Assembly (NCBI GenBank): GCA_024693325.1
Contig: JAILLA010000019.1
Coordinates: 1 to 38,304, forward strand
Direction: 5' to 3'
Length of the DNA stretch: 38,304 nt
From: Solobacterium sp.
Lineage (GTDB): Bacteria > Bacillota_I > Bacilli_A > Erysipelotrichales > Erysipelotrichaceae
A program made the position numbers and the translations under genes. Each line of letters opens with the position of its first letter. The first letter of the stretch is position 1. The notes under the pieces are model-generated. The model ran no database searches and was not told the DNA's origin. It saw only the letters and a program-made list of their open reading frames with translations. Below, piece by piece: positions 15,044 to 21,396 of this stretch.

Positions 15044-16950
15044 TCAGTCTGACAGCGCGAGAGCAGGAAATCGTCAAATCTGACAGCACCACAAAGAATT
15101 TCAGAGTTCATTTCCCAAATGGAGAACTCTCTGATCTTACAAATGAGGACATTGTGTTTGAGTCTGTAAAATTTACAGAGTCTGTCTGCTCAGAGCAGAC
15201 CTTTCGCTTCGGGTGTGCAGAAGCCTCTGTAATCGAGTTTGAGACTGTTGGTGTGCAGAATATCATAGGGATGACTATTGAGTGCTCTATGGAGTTCACG
15301 CGCGGCGATGAGTCTGTATCGATTCCGTATGGCACTTTTATTGTAGATTCATGCCCGCGCGATCATCGGAACATGACACACAGGAAAGTCACAGGATACT
15401 CACTGCTAGCGTATATCGAGAATATTCCGAATTTTGTTCAGGGTTCTCTTTCATCGCAAAACATCTGGGTATGCATTGATGCGCTACTTGCGTATGCATC
15501 TGACGACACATCAGGACTGGTTGAGCATGAAAGCCAGGGCGGGGTAGGTAGTCCGTTTGACTTATTATTACTGTATGATTCAAATGGAATTCCGTATCAT
15601 TTTATTCCGATGGACGAGAATGAGGATGTAGCACCATCAGCATATGGATACGGTGTCAGCTTCCCGAACTACATCGGTTACAGATACCAACATCAGATAA
15701 CAGGAACAGTCACTAATGACGAGGTCGGCATGGCTGTCGCGAACTGGCTGGATGCGAACGGATACGACCTGACGTACAATGCGAACGGGAAAAAGGTGTT
15801 TGAATCAAACGAGGAAGCACTTCGGACGGTCATGCTTTATCTATTCATGCCGTTGCTTGTGTTTTCCGGATCAACACCAAGCTATTACGTGACAGGTTAC
15901 AAACCGATTCCGGCTGTCACCAACCGATTTGCACCAAGTTTCTATGGCGCAAATGACGATCTTGCAGGCTGTAAGCTATACGCTATTGGCCACACGACTC
16001 AAGTGCAATTCAGAAAAGGCAGTTCAGCCAATCGGTATGCATCTGGCTTCAGCTGGCAGACACTTGAAATGATTCAAACAGGCAATTATCAAGTGGACGC
16101 ATCCATGAACACATACACCATGAAAAGTGTACGGTATCCGGAAGATCCAGACTGGGACGGAAAAGACACCCTGCACATGATCCCAATCCAGGCAACACTT
16201 CAGATTGAAAATGTGTTTATGTATGGCGGGAAAGGAAGTGCTTCCAAGGATAAATGGTACTACGGCTCAATGTACGGATATGGAAACGCATATTCACTCA
16301 GAGACTTGCTTGATGGTTGGGCGGAGCTGAATGGTGCATTTATTCATTCCGAAAGAGACGGGACCATATCCATGGAAACACTGGACAATTCCAGCCCGTA
16401 CTCAATCACAGCATCAGATGTGGACGGTAGTGTATGGTGGGATGAGTACAACGTCCTGCCGATCGGTACGATCAAGTACACGTTTACGAATCCATACACC
16501 GAGCAGGTTGAAAGCGGGAGCATCCGCATCAGCGACAATCCATCCGTGTATGACCTCAGCGGGAACAAGATTCTCGAGTCGATGGACTTCCGTGCTAAGA
16601 AGCTCGCATCACTAAGCGATTACATGGACCCGCGATTCTTTTATATCTATCAAGGAAACTTCTATTACACCGAGGATGGTACACAGTACACTCTCGGCGG
16701 TATGTATAAGGACGTAACATCAATCGTCGAGTTTGTGATTCGGAAGCTCTTTGTGCCTCATGTTCCGTATGTGAATTTTACGCCGATGGAAATGGCTCTG
16801 AGAGGTCTCCCGTATCTGGAAGCCGGCGATGCGATCACATTTGAGGCAGAAGATGGTACGACCATCGAGTCATATGTGCTGAATCATACATTTGGCGGCA
16901 TCCAGTACATCCAGGAACAGGTCACGTCAGTCGCAGGAGATGTTATATGA
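15040..16950 (+). CDS. Tail-tip / baseplate hub protein
   Basis: The 636-residue protein begins with a segment (residues about 20-110) resembling the N-terminal domain of tail-associated proteins: SVCSEQTFRFGCAEASVIEF, then the strand VSIPYGTFIVDSCPRDHRN. Large beta-rich and Trp/Tyr-rich parts follow, ending GLPYLEAGDAITFEAEDG then HTFGGIQYIQEQV. This layout is typical of Clostridia phage tail-tip proteins (Tal/hub position). No peptidase motif is obvious. It is probably the central hub linking tail and receptor-binding parts; the stop overlaps the next gene as ATGA. Confidence 0.7.
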   Translation: MISLTAREQEIVKSDSTTKNFRVHFPNGELSDLTNEDIVFESVKFTESVCSEQTFRFGCAEASVIEFETVGVQNIIGMTIECSMEFTRGDESVSIPYGTFIVDSCPRDHRNMTHRKVTGYSLLAYIENIPNFVQGSLSSQNIWVCIDALLAYASDDTSGLVEHESQGGVGSPFDLLLLYDSNGIPYHFIPMDENEDVAPSAYGYGVSFPNYIGYRYQHQITGTVTNDEVGMAVANWLDANGYDLTYNANGKKVFESNEEALRTVMLYLFMPLLVFSGSTPSYYVTGYKPIPAVTNRFAPSFYGANDDLAGCKLYAIGHTTQVQFRKGSSANRYASGFSWQTLEMIQTGNYQVDASMNTYTMKSVRYPEDPDWDGKDTLHMIPIQATLQIENVFMYGGKGSASKDKWYYGSMYGYGNAYSLRDLLDGWAELNGAFIHSERDGTISMETLDNSSPYSITASDVDGSVWWDEYNVLPIGTIKYTFTNPYTEQVESGSIRISDNPSVYDLSGNKILESMDFRAKKLASLSDYMDPRFFYIYQGNFYYTEDGTQYTLGGMYKDVTSIVEFVIRKLFVPHVPYVNFTPMEMALRGLPYLEAGDAITFEAEDGTTIESYVLNHTFGGIQYIQEQVTSVAGDVI

Positions 16951-17303
16951 ACAATGTCGGTATGGTCTTCGGAAGATCCGGAGCAGAGACACCAGCGTCC
17001 TCAGGAATGACACTGGTAGAAAGCGGTTATCTCTCAGGAGACATCGGAGATTCTAAAGTTTTGGATGTATCTGTCTATCAGATCTATTTGCTTTTTACTC
17101 GCGAGATCACGATCAGTTCCGGAGCGATCAGGGGCTTCCGTGCGATTCAGATCGCTCGATCTGAGGATGGCGGCTTTCAACGTCAGTATCTGGCTTCGTC
17201 AACGAATGCCGGTGTGACGATCACAAATGGGGCAGACAGCATCACGTTAAAACCATCATCAGCATCATATGATGTTTATTATGCACTCTATGCAGTGCTT
17301 TGA
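16947..17303 (+). CDS. Hypothetical tail protein (118 aa)
   Basis: The product starts MNNVGMVFGRSGAET and is rich in Ser, Gly and Ile strands (LDVSVYQIYLLFTREITISS). It ends VYYALYAVL. It is probably a small all-beta structural component. Its position between the hub and the BppU-like protein supports a tail role; no motif names it. Confidence 0.55.
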   Translation: MNNVGMVFGRSGAETPASSGMTLVESGYLSGDIGDSKVLDVSVYQIYLLFTREITISSGAIRGFRAIQIARSEDGGFQRQYLASSTNAGVTITNGADSITLKPSSASYDVYYALYAVL

Positions 17304-17317
17304 GATAGGAGGCTAGT

Positions 17318-18517
17318 ATGGCAATCAATGCGAATACAATAACTTTGGACCTGAATCCGACATATCGGAAGAAGCAGACTGTCTGGTGCTCTCAGCTCGA
17401 TAATGTGCTCAGGACACTGGCTGTCACTCTTACAGATGGCGGGATTGCTTATGATGTCGGAGCGTCAGGCTATGATGTTTATATCGAAGGCACAAAGCCA
17501 GACAAAAAAGGATTCTCTTACAAGGTCACAGACATCGGCGGGAGTGTCTCCGGATCAGTGGTCACAGTGCCGGTACAGACGCAGATGACAGCTGTCAAGG
17601 GTGTCGTCGAGACCGAGATCGTACTGAAGTCAGGGACTGACAGGATCGGAAGCGCGAACTTCTTGCTTGTTGTCGAGACAGCTGGTCTGGCTGATGATGT
17701 GGATGTATCCGAGACAGAGCTCCCTGCATACATTGACGGCGCTCAGCAAGCCGCAAGAGAAGCAGAGGAATCAGCGCGGAAAGCACAGGCACTTGGAATT
17801 GTTAGCACAGTAGGTGCAAGTAATCCTTTGACCATTATTGACGGTGCTGATGGCATTCCTGTGGTTAATTTGCTTGCACAGATTGACTATAAAGCAAGCG
17901 GATGGACTGGGTGCAATATTGTCGGATATAGTGCTTATCCTTTTGACAAGACCGTATTCTCCGATGCTAACACTTCGATAAAAACAAAGCTGTTGAGCGG
18001 TAAACCAAATACAACATATGTAGCAGTCACAAATTTACCTCTTGCATCAGGTGGGGCGGCTAATGTTTTCGTTTCCGCAAATTCTACTTCACCGACAACA
18101 GGCAATGCGGGCGTATGGCAGGGCAATAACAGAACATTTACCACAGATGCAGACGGCATTATCAAGGTACTATATAGAACAACTGGACTTCCGTCAGGGA
18201 AAACACTGCTTGATTATGATTACGCTATAGTAGAAAGCGGAACAGGAACAACATACGCATTCAACTGGTCAACTGTTGCAGGCACAGTATACGGCGGTAC
18301 ATTGGATGTAACCACAGGTGTGCTTACTTCCACACTGGCTTCAGATGGGTCAGCACTTGCGAACCCTGTTACATATCAGCTGACACCGACAGAAGTGGAC
18401 ACGCTTCTGCAAGGAAACAGCTTTACGTGTAATTGCGGAAATCTCACAATAACCTACTATGTTGATTTGAAAACCTATATCGACAATGCCATCGCCACAG
18501 CAGTGGCTTCACTCTAA
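17318..18517 (+). CDS. Baseplate upper protein, BppU N-terminal domain
   Basis: Residues 1-150 match the BppU N-terminal pattern: ANTITLDLNPTYRKKQTVWC, then a LTDGGIAYDVGASGYDVYIE stretch, TKPDKKGFSY, and VETEIVLKSGTDRIGSANF. A short helix (QQAAREAEESARKAQAL) joins it to a large beta-rich C-terminal part (residues 160-385) that may carry receptor or carbohydrate binding. The last 18 residues form a helix (DLKTYIDNAIATAVASL). An AGGAGG-type ribosome site precedes the start. Confidence 0.82.
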   Translation: MAINANTITLDLNPTYRKKQTVWCSQLDNVLRTLAVTLTDGGIAYDVGASGYDVYIEGTKPDKKGFSYKVTDIGGSVSGSVVTVPVQTQMTAVKGVVETEIVLKSGTDRIGSANFLLVVETAGLADDVDVSETELPAYIDGAQQAAREAEESARKAQALGIVSTVGASNPLTIIDGADGIPVVNLLAQIDYKASGWTGCNIVGYSAYPFDKTVFSDANTSIKTKLLSGKPNTTYVAVTNLPLASGGAANVFVSANSTSPTTGNAGVWQGNNRTFTTDADGIIKVLYRTTGLPSGKTLLDYDYAIVESGTGTTYAFNWSTVAGTVYGGTLDVTTGVLTSTLASDGSALANPVTYQLTPTEVDTLLQGNSFTCNCGNLTITYYVDLKTYIDNAIATAVASL

Positions 18518-18532
18518 GGAAGGGAGATAAAA

Positions 18533-19006
18533 ATGACTATCTTTGAAATTTACAGAAACGCTATCAATCTCGGCAACTACAACGCAGATGACATGGAGAC
18601 CAAAATCGAAACCATGTATGCCTGTGGCAAGATCACAGCAGAGGAGCGTGTAACCCTTCTGAATATGTGCGATGAACACGCAGAAGACATCCATCAGATT
18701 GATGTCATGGACAAACTGGCGGACCTTGAAGCAAGGATCGCAATCCTTGAAGCACAGGGCATTGTGGTGTGGAAGAGCGGACACAGCACCAAAAAGGGTG
18801 AGACAGTTCTCTATGATATCGACAAGGACGGCACACTGGACTATGTCAGATATGACGGCGGTCGAGAATACACAACCCTTTCTCCGGGCAAAATTGACGG
18901 ATGGGTCAGACTCAGCGGCGCAGGCGGAGAAGTTACGCACAGGATCGAAAAGGATGCTGATGGCAATATCATCCTTGTACCTGTGACCGTAGAATCTGAG
19001 GAATAA
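18533..19006 (+). CDS. XkdX-like N-terminus with possible carbohydrate-binding C-terminus (157 aa)
   Basis: Residues 1-50 contain ADDMETKIETMYACGKITAE, similar in layout to XkdX-type tail peptides (a short helix, a turn, then 'GKIT.EE'). A helical stretch follows (VMDKLADLEARIAILEAQG). From about residue 80 a Trp/Tyr/Gly-rich domain (VVWKSGHSTKKGETVLYDID, then a GWVRL end) resembles small chitin/carbohydrate-binding repeats. The assignment is tentative. The gene belongs to the tail-fibre region and may be a carbohydrate-binding adaptor. Confidence 0.5.
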   Translation: MTIFEIYRNAINLGNYNADDMETKIETMYACGKITAEERVTLLNMCDEHAEDIHQIDVMDKLADLEARIAILEAQGIVVWKSGHSTKKGETVLYDIDKDGTLDYVRYDGGREYTTLSPGKIDGWVRLSGAGGEVTHRIEKDADGNIILVPVTVESEE

Positions 19007-19008
19007 TT

Positions 19009-19317
19009 ATGGAAATTATCAGAGGGACAACTCCAACATTAATATTTACCTTCAAGGAAATCCAGCCTAACAGAATAAGTGCTTGTTATATGCTTATTAA
19101 ACAAAGAGGGCAGATTATCGTACAGAAGACATTGCGTGATAGCGTAATTTCCAACGGCGGATTAGGTTTTACTCTTACTCAATCAGATACCTTATCATTG
19201 ACCACAAACAGTCCTGCACAAGTAATGCTTGACTGGAAAACGATAGACGGTGTAAGAGGAAGATCAAACATATACGAATGCAGTGTGAAAGTGGCAGGGA
19301 TTGACAATGAATACTAA
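19009..19317 (+). CDS. Small baseplate-like protein (102 aa)
   Basis: It starts MEIIRGTTPTLIFTFKEI, an opening seen in many short Clostridia phage tail proteins. It continues with AAcYmLIKQ-type strands (ACYMLIKQRGQIIVQKTL), TLSLTTNSPAQVMLDWKT and GRSNIYECSVKVAG. The pattern resembles the BppU N-terminal fold reduced to one sheet. Function: probably a baseplate or fibre accessory. It overlaps the next gene by 11 bp. Confidence 0.6.
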   Translation: MEIIRGTTPTLIFTFKEIQPNRISACYMLIKQRGQIIVQKTLRDSVISNGGLGFTLTQSDTLSLTTNSPAQVMLDWKTIDGVRGRSNIYECSVKVAGIDNEY

Positions 19318-19588
19318 TGACACAATAGTCCTTGATGGATTTTGCAAAATAGTAAACTATTTAGACGGTCAATGCTCTATTACTTCACAGTTAGATGGCA
19401 ATCCTTTCACAGTGCTGAAAGTAAAAGAATTCGATTACTATGTCGGTGCATATGAAGTAACACCATCTGCAAATATTCAGACATTAAGCACGGCTGATCT
19501 TATGATGCAAGACAATGTGACGATCAATCCTATCCCTTCAAATTATGGTCTTATTACGTGGAACGGTTCAGCACTGACCGTTAGTTAA
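19307..19588 (+). CDS. Small tail protein with VTPS...LMMQDNVTI module (93 aa)
   Basis: ATG 19307 (MNTNDTIVLD) is preferred over an in-frame TTG at 19301. The C-terminal part has the recurring phage fibre motif EVTPSANIQTLSTADLMM followed by QDNVTINPIPSNYGLI. This is a short module found at the ends of Firmicutes tail-fibre proteins. A related motif, TPTSQAQTVGGANWMMEGA, occurs in the fibre at 20008. It is probably a fibre or attachment component. Confidence 0.6.
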   Translation: MNTNDTIVLDGFCKIVNYLDGQCSITSQLDGNPFTVLKVKEFDYYVGAYEVTPSANIQTLSTADLMMQDNVTINPIPSNYGLITWNGSALTVS

Positions 19589-19598
19589 GGAGAAAAAA

Positions 19599-19997
19599 AT
19601 GGCACAGAATGTAATTATCAATGGTGTGACCTATGCAAATGTGCCGGAGGTCAACATCCCTAAAAGCGGCGGCGGTACTGCGAAATTCTTTGATACTGCC
19701 AGTGCTGATATATCCGCCTCAGATGTTCTGACAGGGAAAACTGCATACGGTGCAAGTGGTAGCATTAATGGAAGTATGCCGAACAATGGTAACACAGGCG
19801 GCACGATTGGAACAAAAACAGGAACAGTCAACATCCCCGCAGGGTATACCACAGGCGGCACGGTATCGCTGACAAATGTTACTGATTGCATTGCATCCAA
19901 TATTTTGAGTGGCAAAAGCATTCTTGGTGTAAACGGCTCACTTTCGATGCCTACCATATCACAGGACAGCACAACAAAGATTCTCAGTATTTCTTAA
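19599..19997 (+). CDS. Short tail-fibre protein (132 aa)
   Basis: This and the next gene share an N-terminal module: here MAQNVIINGVTYANVPEVNI, then a GGGTAKFFDT loop, versus MAKNITLMGASYSDVPAVDL and GGGTARFVDT in the next. The module is about 60 residues and ends with a TAYGASGSINGSM-type Gly/Ser turn. The rest is repetitive Gly/Ser/Thr, with GKxxxGVNGSLSM. The shared module is probably an attachment domain. It is shorter than its neighbour and may be the base of a fibre or a remnant of a duplicated fibre. Confidence 0.65.
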   Translation: MAQNVIINGVTYANVPEVNIPKSGGGTAKFFDTASADISASDVLTGKTAYGASGSINGSMPNNGNTGGTIGTKTGTVNIPAGYTTGGTVSLTNVTDCIASNILSGKSILGVNGSLSMPTISQDSTTKILSIS

Positions 19998-20007
19998 GGG
20001 GTGACCT

Positions 20008-20931
20008 ATGGCGAAGAACATCACATTGATGGGAGCATCCTATAGTGATGTCCCTGCGGTCGATCTTCCGCAAACAGGCGGGGGTACTGCACGATTTGTT
20101 GATACATCGGATGCAAACGCAAGCCAGTATTCACTCCTAGAAGGTGCAACGGCATATGTGAATGGTGAAAAGATTACAGGTGTAATTCCTCAGTTGACAG
20201 AGATGAGCGGTGACATTGGACAGTACTATTTTGACGAGGATGGGGAACGAAAATGGAGTGTCGAAGGGGTCCTCAATGCCAACAATGGTGGAGTTGTTTA
20301 TCCGATGTCACGTTTCAGCACAGGAGAGTTCACTTTCAATGCCGTTCCTGCTAACACAGTAATCACACCGACTTCGCAAGCACAAACTGTCGGTGGTGCA
20401 AACTGGATGATGGAAGGAGCGATAACTATCAATTCTGCAAGCGGTGGTGCATCCAACTTTGTGACTGGCACGTTCACAACACCGTCAACCACAAGCACTA
20501 ACGGCACTGTGACAGTACCATACACAGGCACGGGTTATCCGATTGCGCTGATGATTTTCGTTGAGGGTGGATGCTATAACTCTGCGGTCAGTGGATGGTA
20601 TAACTCAATGACGAGGTATGCTGTCGGTCAGTATTGCATTACAAAGGCAAACACAACACTAGCACCAACGTATGGGACGAGCGGAGCGGCGAATCAAGGC
20701 ACTGTTCAGTTGCTATATAAAAACAGCACTACGTCAGCAACATCATACTCAAGTACAAGGTCGATCGCCGCTAATAGTTATTCGTCAGCAAACGCAACAG
20801 GTACTTCGACAACATCACTTAGATGGATAAGCAACACGCTGATTAGTTACAGAACAGCAGGCGGTACTTCGTCAACGTATGGATTGCTTGCAGACACAAC
20901 GTACAGATACATTGCTGTTTATTCACAGTAA
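20008..20931 (+). CDS. Tail fibre, probable receptor-binding protein (307 aa)
   Basis: The N-terminal 60 residues are the attachment module shared with 19599-19997. A middle part carries NANNGGVVYPMSRFSTGEF and ITPTSQAQTVGGANWMMEGA. From about residue 150 the protein is low-complexity, rich in Ser, Thr, Gly, Tyr and Ala with VTVPYTGTGYPIALMIFVEG. It ends LLADTTYRYIAVYSQ. This looks like a receptor-binding tip. It is the last protein gene before the 465 bp gap that holds the structured RNA. No reverse transcriptase or template repeat is near, so no diversity-generating system is seen here. Confidence 0.7.
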   Translation: MAKNITLMGASYSDVPAVDLPQTGGGTARFVDTSDANASQYSLLEGATAYVNGEKITGVIPQLTEMSGDIGQYYFDEDGERKWSVEGVLNANNGGVVYPMSRFSTGEFTFNAVPANTVITPTSQAQTVGGANWMMEGAITINSASGGASNFVTGTFTTPSTTSTNGTVTVPYTGTGYPIALMIFVEGGCYNSAVSGWYNSMTRYAVGQYCITKANTTLAPTYGTSGAANQGTVQLLYKNSTTSATSYSSTRSIAANSYSSANATGTSTTSLRWISNTLISYRTAGGTSSTYGLLADTTYRYIAVYSQ

Positions 20932-21123
20932 AAGGGAACTTTAAGTCTTTAACACCGAGAGGGCAAATCCCTTGAAAGGACATCCGTGGATGTCAAAAAG
21001 CCGTGAATTTCGATCGGTGTTTATAGCGGAACCAACGCAGTCCATACAGGACGTGCTTGGGCAACTGCACAGGGCAAACACGGAGAACCGATCACTCTCC
21101 GTGCCTGTGTGACGTTGTTTAAC

Positions 21124-21175
21124 TAACACGCAGATGCGTTAGAATATGTGTGTTTAACACGCAGATGCGTTAGAA
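21124..21175 (+). repeat. 21 bp direct repeat with internal hairpin arms
   Basis: The 21 bp at 21124-21144 recurs exactly at 21155-21175. Each copy begins TAACACGCAG and ends ATGCGTTAGAA and can fold on itself (CGCA-GA-TGCG core). Downstream, CGTGTT occurs at 21177-21182 and 21187-21192, so each AACACG in the repeat (21125-21130 and 21156-21161) can pair with one of them. The longest alternative is TTTAACACG (21153-21161) with CGTGTTAAA (21187-21195), 9 bp. Confidence 0.75.
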
Positions 21176-21207
21176 ACGTGTTGGAACGTGTTAAAAGGGA
21201 ATAGTAA

Positions 21208-21278
21208 AGCGGTTGTTGGTTCTCAGCAAGGCACAGCACTACTGGCATTAAATCACGGTTCGATTCCGTGAGCCGCAA
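21208..21278 (+). ncRNA. tRNA-like acceptor and T-arm, no anticodon arm seen
   Basis: CACGG (21254-21258), the canonical T-loop TTCGATT (21259-21265) and CCGTG (21266-21270) form a perfect T arm. GCGGTT (21209-21214) and AGCCGC (21271-21276) make a six-pair acceptor-like stem, with one G-T pair. The 39 nt between is close to the normal tRNA core length and has a D-loop-like AGCAAGGCA (21225-21233). However, no 5-bp anticodon stem can be formed and there is no CCA. It is either a decayed phage tRNA or a tRNA mimic joined to the structured RNA. Confidence 0.5.
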
Positions 21279-21303
21279 TTACAATGGCGCAGAAGCGTAG
21301 AAC

Positions 21304-21331
21304 GAAAGCACACTGTAAATGGTGTGCTTTC
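21304..21331 (+). other. Strong hairpin at the end of the structured RNA
   Basis: GAAAGCACAC (21304-21313) pairs perfectly with GTGTGCTTTC (21322-21331) around an 8 nt loop. The 3' flank CTTCGTTT is only moderately T-rich, so this may be a terminator or the final helix of the RNA. It lies 18 bp before the terminator at 21349. Confidence 0.6.
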
Positions 21332-21348
21332 TTCGTTTAACAAACAAC

Positions 21349-21378
21349 AAGGGCAGTCAGAGATGGCTGTCCTTTTAT
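21349..21378 (+). terminator. Intrinsic terminator between fibre/RNA region and lysis genes
   Basis: AAGGGCAG (21349-21356) pairs with CTGTCCTT (21367-21374, one G-T pair) followed by TTTATC. It lies 19 bp before the lysin start at 21397, so lysis genes may need read-through or antitermination. Confidence 0.55.
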
Positions 21379-21396
21379 CATCAGAAGGAGGACACC

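Larger units (their letters stand above)
20941..21335 (+). ncRNA. Candidate structured noncoding RNA with tRNA-like 3' end
   Basis: The interval between the fibre and lysin genes is the longest gene-free gap of the prophage and is dense in helices. AACACCGA (20951-20958) pairs with TCGGTGTT (21014-21021), enclosing AGGG/CCCT (20960-20972) and GACATC/GATGTC (20979-20994). GTCC/GGAC follows at 21040-21052. CACAGG (21068-21073) pairs with CCTGTG (21104-21109) around CACGGAGA/TCTCCGTG (21079-21103). Then come AACACG/CGTGTT pairs in the repeats (21124-21195), a tRNA-like domain (21208-21278) and a 10 bp hairpin (21304-21331). I could not match a known RNA class such as GOLLD or ROOL from memory. 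RNA status is inferred from structure. Confidence 0.55.

Noticed and set aside
20941..21129. Reverse-strand 62-codon frame in the gap before the lysin
   Set aside because: No ribosome site, no family, and the DNA is explained better by hairpin structures on the plus strand.
21124..21195. Short CRISPR array
   Set aside because: Only two repeats 31 bp apart with a 10 bp gap, no further units and no cas genes; better explained as structured RNA.
20008..21200. Diversity-generating retroelement at the fibre 3' end
   Set aside because: No reverse transcriptase, no accessory protein and no variable/template repeat pair near the fibre; the 21 bp repeat is noncoding.
21208..21278. Functional tRNA gene
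   Set aside because: No anticodon stem-loop can be formed and no CCA is encoded, so it is listed as tRNA-like only.
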